Source: Trichostrongylus colubriformis
Lineage: Eukaryota; Nematoda; Chromadorea; Rhabditida; Trichostrongylidae
Assembly: GCA_963978905.1 (NCBI GenBank)
Contig: OZ022259.1
Location: forward strand, 21,364,068-21,428,067
Direction: 5' to 3'
Length of the DNA: 64,000 nucleotides
The translations under genes were made by a program, and so were the position numbers. Shown here in pieces: positions 45,211 to 57,099 of the stretch (position 1 is its first letter; every line of letters begins with the position of its first letter). The notes under the pieces are model-generated. The model had not been told where the DNA came from. It was given only the letters and a program-made list of their open reading frames with translations, and searched no databases.

Positions 45211-45475
45211 GAGCTTGCCAGCAACGCCGATCTATCCCTCCCCTGAGAAGGGTTGTTCCAGTGTGCGAAGTTAACTTCGTTATTTTCCCTTCGCAACACC
45301 GTCATTGGTACCCACAGCCACAAGGGGTCGAGCGTTGGAGTGAGAACTGAAGAACTTCCTCATACTATTAGATACTAAGAAAAGTTTTTAACCATATTGA
45401 CAACTTCAACTTAGGAGATCAACTTCAACCGTTAACATGTATTATATTTTTTCTAAGTCTGCCAAATTGAGACAG

Positions 45476-48400
45476 TGCTAGTGATTCCAGGATTCTCTTC
45501 CTCAACTCAGCTATCATCATAGATTCCTACTGTACAACGATTGCCGAGGAGAAACAACGCATTATCATAGGATGCATGATCCTTATCACTAATTTACTTC
45601 TTCTTGGTGAGTTGGTATTGAAGACAAACTTGCTGAAGTTAAGGAGGGCGCGCTTCCGCGCCGATCTCTGCATCCCTAGCTGTCTAGTGAAGGCGTGATG
45701 CAGATGCAACCGTACAATCGAAAGGCACGTGAGCAAGGCTGTGATGACAATCCCAAGGCGCGCTTTTCACCGCGATTTTTCCATAGATCATGCCTTTGAA
45801 ACTGGTAATTGAACATACAAAGGTGACGTCTTCCCATTCCGTTTTCTTATTACCACTGATGATACCTCAACCTCTGCTGCAACGCAAAGATTACCATTCA
45901 TATTGCATGCAAAGCTCAATTTCTTCCTCGGATGGAAAAAACCACTTTCCAGGAAAGTTAACATTGAGAATTATATCAATTACGAAAAACTTCTATAATT
46001 TGCAGCTTTCCTGAATGCCCTGCCGTCGATGCGGCGGTGCTACATCTTCTTCACTTTGGTCACTATCGGAGACATTCTTGATGGTATTTATCTGATCTAC
46101 CCAAGCGTCATGAGAATTATCAATATAAGAGATGGAGTGTTTGGAGAAGGTGAAAAAAGGCAGTTTGTTGAAATAATAGACAAAGCTATACTGATTCAAA
46201 CGTAGTGAGATGGAGTTGAAGGTAAGGTTCACGATTATTCAAGATTTCATCAGTAATAACTCCTACTCGGATGATATTTCAAAGCTTCTAATTATCCAGA
46301 GCCTAGGAAGTATTGACCCATTAACTCGACAGGGTTATAAATCAGCGAGTGGTGTCATAGAAACCTTTGAAGACTGTAGGTCGAATGCTGTTAGAACCAC
46401 CTTTCACTGATTTTTGATTGGAGCTTTTCTCCTCGATTCCTAGTATAGTAATGAACTGACAGGAGCTCGTGCTTCTGTGCGCCTTCCACCTTGACTGTTG
46501 AAAGGATGTGTGAAAGAAGATACCGGGGAACTTAGTGGTACCATCGAGCTGTTTGCTGATGACGCAAATGCCATCGGTCATCTTGATCCTATCAACGATG
46601 TCAGCTAATTTACTGGGATGTGTACCTTTGTGTCAAAATTTCACACCGACGTGTCGCAAGCGGAGCTATGCGGACGAGTTAAAGCGCCTTTGGGACACCG
46701 TGTTGTTGGGTCCCATAGCGACTGTAAGTCATGTGTGTATGGCGCTCCTAGCATTACCGTGATATCGCTCCAAGACCCAACTACAGCGGCGCGCACAGTT
46801 CGCACATACCACGTCGCTCGTCATGGTGCGAAATCCTGACATAAAGGTACACGCTCGAGTCTCTGCTCTGACAACACAACTGTTCAACACCGATTGTACC
46901 AACTCTCGAAGTCAGCTTGGATGATACACTTAAGAGCCGGAGTAAATCCTCTTCTGGACCCATGGAGAGTTTGGAGGTTCCAGCTCAGGAAAAAGCAAAA
47001 GTGCAAAAGCGTGAGCCAAATAAGATGTCACTAAGCTTGGTAAGAAGTTTGAAACCATAAAATTGATGCAGGGGTCCGAATAAACAAACGATACGTAACG
47101 AGTCTTGCGGCTCAAGACAAATTAAAGCGGCGGAAAGCCTGAGATAACTATTGCTGGATATGCCTTCACGAGGTGCTAGCCTCAGTGATGGTGTAATGTA
47201 CTGAGTGTGAACGCCAGCCTAGTGTCGATTGACACATCAGTGGGGTGACACAACACCCCAGTGTTCATTATCAAAGGACAAAACTCACCTTCGCGTTTTC
47301 GAGCATTTCGTTGAGTCTCGTTTTTCCCCTCACTGCAATACGAAAAGGGTTGTCGGAGTTCAGATGTCGAGGAGGAGTCGTACAGCACCCGACCGAAGTC
47401 GGGTGCTGTACGACTCCTCCTCGACATCTAAGATCAGACCTGAACATAAGATCAGACCTGAACATCCAAAAAACCTACCGCCAGTCATTGTCAAAACGCT
47501 GGGTTTGACTGTCCAGCCACTTGCCCGAAGGCAAAGTATCAGCTTCGTGGAAAGCCAGCAGGACTGTGATACAGTATAAAAAGGGAGACCCGCACGACAT
47601 TAGCAAACATTGTCTCTACCTGCTGTAGGTTGCCTACAAGCTTTTCTTTCGGGTCAGATCGAATAAGACTGACTGAATATAAAAATGACAGCCATGCGAC
47701 AAGCAGGAAACGGTTTCTAGGCTCACTAAAGTATCGCGCGAGTGTAAGATGGCGCCATGTCTCGTATTCATCGAGTTGAAGAAGGCTTAGACCCAACTGA
47801 GACAGAACCGGTTATCGAAAACCTGGAAAACCAGGTCATACCTACTCAGTGCGTAAGAATACTTCAATGAGCAATTTCACGACCAGAATTTCACCATTCT
47901 ACAAAGAAGTTATCATCGACGTAAAAAGAGGGGTTCAACAAGGCGACACAATCTCGTCCGAACTATTCAGCACCATTCTTGGAGCGTCATGCGTTACTTG
48001 GAATGGGAAGGCATAGGAGTGAAGGTTGATGACCGGCATCTACATAACCTCCCTTTCGCTGACATCTGACGCTGACGACAACACCGAGAATCGAGCAGGC
48101 ATAGCGAAAGCTAGCTGATTTCGACTGCCAGTATTAAAAGGTAGGTTTACAGCTGAGCCTAACGAAGGTGATTTTTATGGGGAACGAACTAGTACCTGAT
48201 GGTCCATTCAAGCTCAATGGAACGAACATCATCCAATACTTCAACCATGTGTACCTTGGTCAAGAAGTATGATGAAGGACTGAGCACCAGAGCTGAGCAG
48301 AAGGAAACGAGCGGCTTGAGAAAGGTAATACTACTGAAGAAGTAATGAAGAGGACCGCTGTCCTTTCTACCCTCGCTCTTAAATAAGCTTCAGATAATCG

Positions 48401-51400
48401 GACTCTGCTTCAGCAGGAAGTGCGTGCAGTCAAGGTCACTCAACGCGCTATTGAAAGGAAGATGCTCGGAGTATCCTGGTACACGCAAGTGCAGAGGGTG
48501 ATACGATGTTTTGAACTCTGTAGACACTCAAAGACCATAGCCGCTGCCGTGTTGCAAAGATTGAAGATTAGATGGTAGATGAGTATCCTTCTCAGTCAAA
48601 ATATTCTATTGTGCCACCTAAAACACAGCCGACAGACTTCGGATTTTGCGGTGTCGCGGCTCCATATGCAAAGATGCAGCTACGCAATGGTCAAGATCGC
48701 AGTATCGCGTGCGAAAGTGGGAAGCCGCAGAATTGCAAAATCTCGAGGTCTGACGACGGCCTGATGATCTATAAAAGGAAGAAAAGGATGATGTGATATA
48801 AACTGTGATACGCCATATCCATGAAGGATCGCGTAATCGATGTATTTGGTGAACTGGAGAGTGTACACTTATGTCGAATTATCCCTCTGCGACGTCTCAC
48901 TGGCCGCGCCATCGGCACAACTTGCAGTGGTCTGTTGGAATTCCGCTCAAGATGCAAAGGTCTGGTACCATGGAGGTCATGGAGGTCCTATAAGAAATAG
49001 CTGTTTATATCATCATTATCCAAAAACAATAACTCTTGTGCCCTAAAAAGACAAAATAGTAACATAAAAATTAAAAGAAACGATAACATTACATGCTAAC
49101 AATGGTAATTGAGAAATTACTAATTCTGGCGTAAAATTCTAAAGACACTGTTGCAGTATACGCAATCACACGCGAAGAAATCGGCGGCGCCGCTCGCGGT
49201 CGAGCGAAAATTCGACATAAGTGTACACACCCAGCAAACCGTGGTGGCCGAGCGGTGTTCGTCGAGCTTTTTTCTCCCATCCAAGTGTATGCAAACTACA
49301 CAGGAAGGAGAGCTGTGCTTTGCGTGACCACCCCTTCTGCTAGACGTGAAACTGTCGAGACATAAAGGGTATTGCCCCCTACACAGTATACCTTTTTTCT
49401 GAATGCTCCACAGAAACAATCCTATGAATCAACTAGTAACTTTCGCATCGCGAGCTGCGGCGATAAACAGCAGTTATCAAAAATCAAAAATATTTTATGA
49501 ATAATAACATCTAGATTTCCCTTCTCTATTGGCTACTGAAAACTGTTTAAGATACTACAAGGATGCTGAGTTATGAGCAAAAGCTTCGGTGTCGGACGGG
49601 ACTCGCGAGCTGCGGCGATAAACAACAGTTATCAAAAATCAAAAATATTCTATGAATAATAACTTCTAAATTTTCCTTCTCTATTGGCTACTAAAAACTG
49701 TTTAAGATACTACAAGGATGCTGAGTTGTGAGCAAAAGCTTCGGTGTCGGACGAGACTCGCGAACTGCGGCGATAAAACAGCGGTTATTTAAAATCAAAT
49801 TTATCGAAACTGTTTAAGATATTTCGCAATGGAATTGTGCCTGTAAAGGTTATGTGATATCCCGAATCGTTGGCACCGAACTGGTCTCACTCACAATGCT
49901 TATGATGTCTGTTGAAAAAGTGCTAGCGGTGCTTTGTACGTTTCGCTATCGGTGAGCCGTCTGATACCCCTTCTCGTTGACGACTGCTTTCTTTTCACTG
50001 TCACACGGTGCGTTCGAGAAGGCCCGGGATAGTGCTATACCTGAGAAATTAAAAAGGATCATCCCTCAAAGGAATCGTCCACGGAAAAATGAATTCTCCT
50101 GATACTTTTATATCTATGTTGTATTTGCCTAATGTGGGCCGCATGCAAAGTTTCACGCGAAAAATGTGAATCCGGCTGAGTTACAGCACCGCAAAGTCTC
50201 GGCCGGGTGGGCGGGGCCTCCCAGCGAATGCCCACCCCGTCGTCCACCGCGGTCGGAGACGCATTGTAGGAGCAGAAAGTTACGTAAACAGTCAAACTCG
50301 CCGTTTCAAACTGCGACGGTGAGACGACGGGACGGAGTGCTACTCTAAGGCTCCACCCACACGGCGGAGAATTTGGAGAGCTGTATCTTAGCCAAATTCT
50401 CACTTTATCGTGTGAAACTTGGCATGCGCCCCTTATTGAGCAAATACAACATAAATATATGGGTAACAAAGAACACACTTTTCCGTGGACTATTTTGCTC
50501 CTCTTTTTTCACCGCCGCTGCGCACTTGCTTCGTGCAGCACGCCTTTTTCATTCTAAAGATAGATTAATATTCAAAAATTGACATTAGATGTGGTTGATA
50601 TAACTGGTAAAAAAAGTAGATTTTAGACGCTATGTCACAGAAGACACCCGTCTCATAGCAGCTCTCAGCTGCGTTACTTTTTGCCTGTTATCGCTGAGTG
50701 CCATGTTTCTAACATCCTATTTCGGTCCACGAAAACCACTTCAACCGGATCGCTACTGTGATGTAGCCGGCAGGTGAGACCATGGTCGAAAAGAAAATCA
50801 AAAAAGAAGGCAACTCTTCCATGTAAAACTGAAAATGTGATCCTTTACACCAAACTGAAAAGAGGTTTGGCTGTTCTGTAATCTACCCTTCTACTGTTAA
50901 GATCGGTGTGGGAGTGATATGGGATATTCGAGGGAACGCCTAGCATTGTAAACATTGAAGAAGCTTGCTGTGTCCCAGGGCCCTTCCACATGTTTCAAGA
51001 AAATCATCTTTATCACTCCCTAAAGTTACCTCGCCGAGCCACAGTTCAGTCATCAACTACTTGCTCCATGGTGAATATAAAATAAACATAAAAACCACCC
51101 AATCAAAAAATAGCACCCCTTTCAACACGGCCTCTTCCCAACCACCAAACGAAAAACAAGCCTTTGTTGAGAATTTCTCCAAAACACTTGACCCCAACTA
51201 GAGAACACCAGAGCTTACAGTATATTCCTACTTAGAAGCAGCAAGGTTATCACATAAGCATGCAGGAAATAGAAAGGCAGTGAATACCTCCTACTCACCG
51301 AACATTTGGCTTGAGATACCGTCAAGGGTAGTTTTGTCTGATTGTGGAATATGATAGTAGAATTACGAAGTAGTGCAGCGGTAAGGAAGAGATTAATGAT

Positions 51401-53581
51401 GAGGTCAAAAACTCGTGGAAGGTAATCCCTCTGAAGATCGAGAGCTTGCCTTTGGCGCCCTCTACATCACTCATCAAGAGGTGATGAATAGAGTGAGGGC
51501 AACTAAGCAGCCATCCGTGAACCTTGCACTATATACCGTATAGGTAATCGGCTGTCGAAAAACGAAGAATGAAAGGGACAGTGATGTTTGATCATCTTCT
51601 CACACAGAAGGATAATGGCAAATGAAGCCCGCGAATAAATTTCTGTTCATTTGCCGTTTGGGCGTGAACCAAGTACGAATCCAAGTGATGACAACGAATA
51701 AGGCAGTCTTCATATCACGGTGGTGCTGCAGTCGGCACGAATTGGCTGCGTTCACAGTCGAAGAGATAGAGTGGTGCGGGCGGAGACGCATAGACGACGC
51801 AGCCACTCCCCCATACGCAGAGTATGAAGGCCGCAAACGTCGTGGAAAACTGTTCAGAGCAGTGTATACAGAAGAGAGAACGGCAGTAAAAAAAACCTGA
51901 GTGCGCCGGTTGCAACAGGGGATACGGCCTGTTTTGTCAGCTTCAAACTAAAAGTTGCAAAGGATCATTTTGGAGAGTAAGGATCAACTTGAGACTGATG
52001 TTCACAAGAGTAATTTTCAGCACTGTCGAAGGGTTCGCTATGTTTCATCAGTTCTTCAATCTGTTTTGTCAGGTAAGTCACCTTTTGAAATAGATCTTCT
52101 CACTACAGAACTCCGTATATTTCTAATAACGAAAGTTTGCCTGAATACACCAAATGAGATGCAATGTCAAATTTCAGATTGGGGCTTTTCTCTGTTCAGC
52201 GTTCGCTTTTCTCTCTGCCAGAAAGCTCATAAGGCAGACGAGCACAAAGGAGATTAACGCCATCAGACCAATTTTCGCTGTCAGTTTCATCTCTTGTGTC
52301 GTCATCTCTTCTGACAGCATTGTAGGTATATCCAATCTACTGTAGTTAAAATTCTCAACGATACAAAAGTTCTGAGTGTGAATTCTCGTAATCAACGACT
52401 ACCAAGGGTAAGTAAAAGAAAATCAGTGATCCAAAAATAGAAAATTAACCTATACGTACTTGTGCCTGTTTTTGGGTAATAGGAGGTAAAACTTAAAGGC
52501 ACTATTAGGGGTAAGGGAAAACTGAGATCTGGAAGTACATCATCTCTGAAACGAACCTTCTACTTCAGAAAGGGCCAGATGTGGTGAAAATCGCATAAAA
52601 AATCGCGACTTGGCGTCTTATGGCGGCCTCGCAGCTCGTCATGCCGTTATGCCGGTATGCGCCCGGGGGAGTCGACGTGGAGGGGCGGGGCAACAATCGC
52701 GGCCGGCTGGTTGAGACTCTGGCCTGTCTTCAGTCCACTCCGACCGGAGACGCAGAGGACGAGAGCGAGAAGGGGGAATTTCGGGTCCTATTTCTTGTTT
52801 TTTCTCGCCGTTTTATGTCGTTCTTTTTCTACTGATATATTACTGAGCACCTTACCTTCGTAATCCCCCAATTCGCCAAAATTGCCCCTAATGGTGTCTT
52901 TAAGTGGAGGTGGTGTAGAGACAGGTGGCGCGCACCCCACTCTCATGGTGTGGGGATCAAATCCCGCATCAACGCCCGCCCAGGCCAACCAAGCCTTCCA
53001 TCCCCCGGGGTCGATAAATTTGTACCAGACTCGTCTGGGAGGATAAAAGCACTGACTTGTACATCGGCTGACCACCACAGGTCATTGTATAGGCCACATC
53101 ACATTCACCAGCCATCACGATTCTGAATGGAACTAGAATGTGCGGCGCATCCCACAGAAGGGATTGATTAACGCCAAAAACTTTATCCTTTATCCTTTAG
53201 AGGGTAAAACTGCGTCAGACCCTCGTTACAAAACGAACTATATGATTCATCACGTCCTTTAGATCTACATTCTGAAATACCTCATCGAAGTCGATATAAA
53301 CAACGTGTTGGAGAATTACGCTGTGACATACATTTCAGCTGCATTTCAGGTAACGACGTTACTAGTCCTTAATTCATACCAGCTTTTGGTATATCTACTT
53401 TTCGTGTATTAAGCCTGTTTAGGTGTCGAAATTTGCTTTGTACATACTGGCCGGAGAAGATTTTCGCGACACACTACGAAAAATCGTTCAGAACCTGAGT
53501 TGCTGTAAAGTTCGACGATTACATACAATAATCAAGATGCAGAGCACCTCTGCAATCAAAACTACCACATCCGCTAAGTAG
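45476..53581 (+). CDS. 7-transmembrane chemoreceptor-like protein 2 (paralogue of receptor 1)
   Basis: Exons are 45476-45606 (5' limit uncertain), 46006-46149, 49819-49951, 50627-50773, 52021-52072, 52178-52321, 53263-53349 and 53423-53581 (stop TAG). Exons 2-7 are 144, 133, 147, 52, 144 and 87 bp, identical in length to those of receptor 1, with the same phases. Segment three reads GTELVSLTMLMMSVEKVLAV followed by a RYR-type loop. Cysteines in CACKG and YCDVA suit an extracellular disulfide. The tail (CCKVRR) is basic and serine/threonine-rich at the end. It is a likely sensory membrane receptor of the same unresolved nematode class. No disabling mutation is seen. The first exon lacks a start codon and begins one base shorter than the paralogue's, so the 5' end needs transcript evidence. 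Confidence 0.8.
46615..46852. repeat. Repeat shared with 4270-4440 (intron 2 of receptor 2)
   Basis: Ends resemble GTGTACCTTTGTGTCAAAAT and TCCTGACATAAAGGTACAC as inverted copies. The interior CCAAGACCCAACTACAG is also found at 4355-4370. Confidence 0.5.
47362..47429. repeat. Perfect 32-bp hairpin with CGAA loop
   Basis: The stem 47362-47393 (starting AGATGTCGAGGAGG) pairs perfectly with 47398-47429 around the loop CGAA at 47394-47397. Two exact direct copies of the 18-mer AAGATCAGACCTGAACAT follow at 47430-47447 and 47448-47465. No gene or transposon boundary explains it. Confidence 0.9.
47750..48575 (+). pseudogene. RTE-type LINE reverse transcriptase remnant (intron 2 of receptor 2)
   Basis: Broken frames on the plus strand carry typical RTE blocks in order: PTETEPVIENLENQ (about 47785), NFTTRISPFYKEVI then VKRGVQQGDTISSELFS (about 47900-47965), PFKLNGTNI (about 48205), ERKMLGVSWYTQV (about 48450) and LQRLKIRW (about 48555). 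The expected FADD active-site box, near 48055, is replaced by a frameshifted stretch. Many stops; inactive. Confidence 0.8.
48640..48775. repeat. MITE family G copy
   Basis: GACTTCGGATTTTGCGGTGT at the left is mirrored by GAATTGCAAAATCTCGAGGTC at the right. TCGCGTGCGAAAGTG in the core recurs at 53955-53970. Confidence 0.55.
48861..49232. repeat. MITE family D copy (intron 2 of receptor 2)
   Basis: Ends GTGTACACTTATGTCGAATT and AATTCGACATAAGTGTACAC are inverted copies. The centre is A+T-rich as in 27725-28100. Confidence 0.75.
49449..49818 (+). repeat. 155-bp tandem repeat covering the splice acceptor of receptor 2 exon 3
   Basis: CGCGAGCTGCGGCGATAAA starts at 49449, 49604 and (as CGCGAACTGCGG) 49759, a period of 155 bp. 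Each full unit ends in ACTGTTTAAGATACTACAAGG, the same ACTGTTTAAG that forms the acceptor used at 49818/49819. The rest of the unit matches the retroposon at 33045-33130. Confidence 0.8.
50065..50496. repeat. MITE family C, most complete copy (intron 3 of receptor 2)
   Basis: Left end AAAGGAATCGTCCACGG, right end TTTTCCGTGGACTATTTT. The arms share TATGTTGTATTTGCC and its mirror AAATACAACATAAAT, and CAAAGTTTCACGCG with its mirror. The core is G+C-rich with GGGCGGGGCC. The 139-codon minus-strand frame here is a by-product. Confidence 0.75.
52495..52902. repeat. MITE family A copy (intron 6 of receptor 2)
   Basis: AAAGGCACTATTAGGGG at the left is mirrored by CCCCTAATGGTGTCTTT at the right. Interior ATTACTGAGCACC matches 66-748. 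Confidence 0.7.
52904..53199 (+). mobile_element. tRNA-derived SINE-like element (intron 6 of receptor 2)
   Basis: The 5' part reads GGTGGTGTAGAGACAGG, then about 35 bases later GGGATCAAATCCCGC, fitting A- and B-box order of a tRNA promoter. The 3' part (CCATCACGATTCTGAATGGA, then GCGCATCCCACAGAAGGGAT) is repeated in fragment form at 28270-28310, and it ends in TTTATCCTTTATCCTTT. Strand and family are inferred. Confidence 0.5.
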
Positions 53582-55629
53582 TGATTCTTCTGCTTCAAAA
53601 ATTACCTATAATATGTATGTTATTTTTTAACGTGTATATCACTCAACCACTGAGAACACGCATTTTCTGTTTTCATCGCTCTTACACTTGCATAGGATTT
53701 TTGTACTATTAGGACAGGATTCCGCGCCGCGACGTGCTGCACTATGCGTTGGGTTACTAACGCGTCCTAAAGCGAGTTGCCGTGTGTAATGCCTTACTTT
53801 AGTAATAGCCTCAGCCTCAATACTTAACACCACACTACCTCTGGCCCGCACACATGGTGCTGCACGCCGCTTTAGGCCGACTTCAGCCTTTGCGATTCTG
53901 CGGCGTCGCACTTTCGCACGCGATGCTAAGACCCTGAGATTGTGGAATGCTGCAACTTCGCGTGCGAAAGTGCAACGCCGCAAAAATCGCAGTTTGACGG
54001 CGGCCTTAGAAATATCTGTCCTAGCGACATACACCCTGATACCACAAGTTTTGATACTAGCAGCCCTTCGAAGGCATCACTGATGAACAAGTAACAAGGG
54101 CCTCCCATATCACGAACAGTTCGCGTTACAAAATGTCGCTATCAGGTTCTGAAACAAAGCAGAAAATCCTTTACCTTTTGTACAATTTTAAATACACAAT
54201 CTTAGCGCCCAGGTCATTTGTCGCTAAGCTCAAGATTCATCTCTTCCATCAGTTGATCCAACCTTCCCTCGAGAGTCTTCATAATTTCCCGATTCATGAA
54301 CAAATGGGTTTCGTCCAATTCCTAAGAAGCTCCAGATACTTTGATTCAGCAAAAATGACTCGTTTGATCTACCCAAAGGTTGCGAAAATCTTGTATTAGT
54401 GTAAAGGTATAACTAAATATAAATATAACCAGGATTTTGCTTCCTGGAAATCTTGAAGCCATATATTATTGTTGATCAAGAAGCAGCATCATTTATATCG
54501 TAGCATAGTATCTTAATGCATAGTTCCGTTCCATTGGTTAAATTAGTGGAGACCATCTTACAACACTAAATTCTATCTTATAAGATCTCTAATTCACCTC
54601 AACACAAAAGCGACTGGGGTAAGCAAATATAAACTTTTTTCCAAAACCCAGCATCAAACTACTTCAGCAGACTGGATAATCATGGAATTAACTAAGCATA
54701 CGGAGAATGATTTAAATAGTCACTCAAAGCCTTGATTATCACTGCAGCAGCGACATGCTATGACAGGTAATTAGAAAACTTGATCAATTCCACCTACCAC
54801 GGCCTGAAAACCAACACATCAACCCTTACCTTGACAATGAACTTGCTGCCTAGTTTCCTTGACTCATCTAAATGGATCAAAAGATGTCGCATTGCTGGAT
54901 CGCACCTCACCAAACAGCCTTTTTAACGTTCACCATCTGTAATTTACCCCACGTGTAAAAAATCAAACCTAAAAGTTGAACAAATATGGAGGACACATGA
55001 CCCATAAAAATTCAACACAAATTGTACATAAAATTCAGTCTTTTTCATGAATGACGACAAATTGAATTTCAAAAAGTCTGAAATAAAATCTATGTCGTAA
55101 TCATCTCAACAGCACCAGATGCTGTACTTCTTTGCTCGTGATCTGACATAACAGGCTTCCATTTTCTCCCAACCATTTCTCAATTTCTCTTGCCATCCGA
55201 ATTCCGGCGGTCTTCGCTGAAAATTTACATGACCATTAGGACCAGATTTCGTAAGAAAAAGCTACTCACTTCTTCTGATCGCACAAAAATATTGATATAT
55301 CCAAACGGATGGTGCACCAATTCTCATGAGCGTGACGTCGTGCGCCTAGAATGATTTCAACAAAAATTCCTTGGAAGCTGACTCTAGAAGCATTCCACAA
55401 AAGATGCAAGAAAATGGTACAACAGCTGCTCACAGGAAACTTCTGGTTTTCTTGATGGCTTCATTTTGCACGGTGAGAGCATCATTGTCACTTTCACCAC
55501 GTTGAAAGGACTTCGAGTATGTGGCGCATCCCCTGGGAAATGGCCAGCGGATGTCGGAAACAATCTGATCGGACAGGAATAAAAGGAATGGGAAGTGATA
55601 TGGATAGCAGTGCAAGTGATAGCGAGCCG
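53582..55629. other. Intergenic; one MITE, no gene seen
   Basis: A family G copy lies at about 53865-54012 (GCGATTCTGCGGCGTCGCAC mirrored by AACGCCGCAAAAATCGCAG). The 88-codon plus-strand frame at 54133 has no recognised motif and is not called. The upstream promoter of the secreted-protein gene is at the right edge. Confidence 0.4.
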
Positions 55630-55636
55630 TATAAAA
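55630..55636 (+). promoter_or_regulatory. TATA box of the secreted-protein gene
   Basis: TATAAAA lies 42 bp before the ATG at 55678. AGTGATATGGATAGCAG and GTGATAGCG, GATA-type motifs, lie just upstream at 55594-55625. In nematodes such sites often mark intestinal genes, but that is inference here. Confidence 0.55.
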
Positions 55637-55677
55637 GGGACACTGCTGGGGCTCACATCATTTCGTCCAAGTCTACA

Positions 55678-56536
55678 ATGTATCTGGTTGTGTTTCTGTG
55701 TTTTCTGGGCCACGTCCAAGGGTTCTTCACATTCCTTCTCGACGACCCTTGGTGGCCTGCCGGAAGTTTGTTGTCACATTCCCAAGTATAATAGTTTATC
55801 CAGTTGTACTCAACTTATTGCAGGTGACAGTCTCTTGGACGAAATGGCAAAGGAAATCACTGGTTACTACGTTAATGATATGCAGCGGGTTAAACCCGAT
55901 GTAAGAACAGCGCTAGCAAAGTGATGCGCAAGGGTATTGCACAAAGTAACTAATTTTAGATGCGTGCGACTCAACGAAAGCACAACGAAAGCCGTGTATT
56001 TTGGGAAAAAATAGATAAGATAAGGCAGTTCTCACCATCTTATAACGCTTCACTGGCTGTAAGTACTCTGTAAATCTGACAGGTTCAAGTGCGTGAAATG
56101 CAGAAGTTCCCTTTTTCGAGTTCCCTCTATCTAGAAAATGTACTTCGGATGTTCGAAAAATAGGGTCAAAGCTTACTGTTTCAGGTGCTTGGTACCTTGG
56201 CTGCATTGGCATCTAATGGCTCAACAAGAGGGTTTGCGAAGACGCGGTAGGTTGACTCCGCCCTATGGTTATCATGGGAAATACTATTGATTATTGCACT
56301 GAAAATCGTGTGGCTTCAGAATTGCGGACACCTGGGATGGACTAATTCACGAGGAGCAAGCGCAGTGGAAAAAGGATTTTTCCTGGGTCGCATATGCTGA
56401 AAAGCTATCGAACATACGGAGGAGAAACAGTAAATTTTGTTTTGGATTATGCTCAGAGCTACGAGAGGGTAGTTTCTGTTGGTATCAGCTAACACAAGAC
56501 CACGTTAGTTATCAAGCACCTGAAAAAAGATTATGA
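55678..56536 (+). CDS. Predicted secreted protein, five exons, family unknown
   Basis: Exons 55678-55765, 55824-55900, 55960-56058, 56185-56246 and 56320-56536 (stop TGA) join in phase to 543 bp, 180 residues. Introns are short (58-126 bp), unlike those of the receptors. The protein starts with MYLVVFLCFLGHVQG, a typical signal peptide, so it is probably secreted. The mature part is charged and helical-looking, with an NAS glycosylation site (PSYNASLA) and a second NGS site, many tryptophans (WDGLIHEEQAQWKKDFSW), and cysteines only near the C-terminus (KFCFGLC, FCWYQ). No domain is recognised. The start is supported by the signal peptide and the TATA box. The first intron donor (GTTTGT) is the weakest element of the model. 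Confidence 0.65.
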
Positions 56537-56657
56537 ACAGAAGAGAGTAGTATTTCAATTGAAAACAAGACTTTCCACTGGGATTTAAATTCACGAAACA
56601 GGTGCTGTGGCAATGAGGGGAGGGGAAAATTATCACAAGTTGCACCTCTAAGTAAGA

Positions 56658-56827
56658 CCGCGTTCACACATTGCGTTGCCGGCGGTAAGGCGTGGCTGCG
56701 TGTCTCTGCGTCTCCACCAGTGGTATACTGTATCGTTGCCTACGTCTTCCCTGCGCTTGCCCCGTGCCACTCACTCGCTGCCTATGACGCAGCCACGCCC
56801 TGTCGGCGCAAAGTATGAACGTGGCTC
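56658..56827. repeat. MITE family E copy
   Basis: GACCGCGTTCACACATTGCG at the left is mirrored by CGCAAAGTATGAACGTGG at the right. CGTGGCTGCGTGTCTCTGCG in the core also occurs at 26150-26180. Confidence 0.6.
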
Positions 56828-57099
56828 AAAGTATTGTTCAGAGTTCGCGGTTCGCACGATTCAGGTGGAAGTGAAAAGATACATATCAATCGAGAGATTC
56901 AGGCGATCGCTCGACTTACGTGATTCGGGCGTACCATTCACCTATTCGATACATATCTTATCCATTCCGCTGTCCAAGTGTGCCTGTCTGTGTGTCCGTC
57001 TGTCATGAAATTCATACCTCGCGTCACAACAATGATGGGATCCGGAATTCCACAAGCGATATGGGGGCTTGGATGGAGAAGCTGGTGGAGAAAGTGATA

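Noticed and set aside
50059..50478. 139-codon minus-strand frame
   Set aside because: Exactly covers MITE family C and is frame-disrupted in the other copies.
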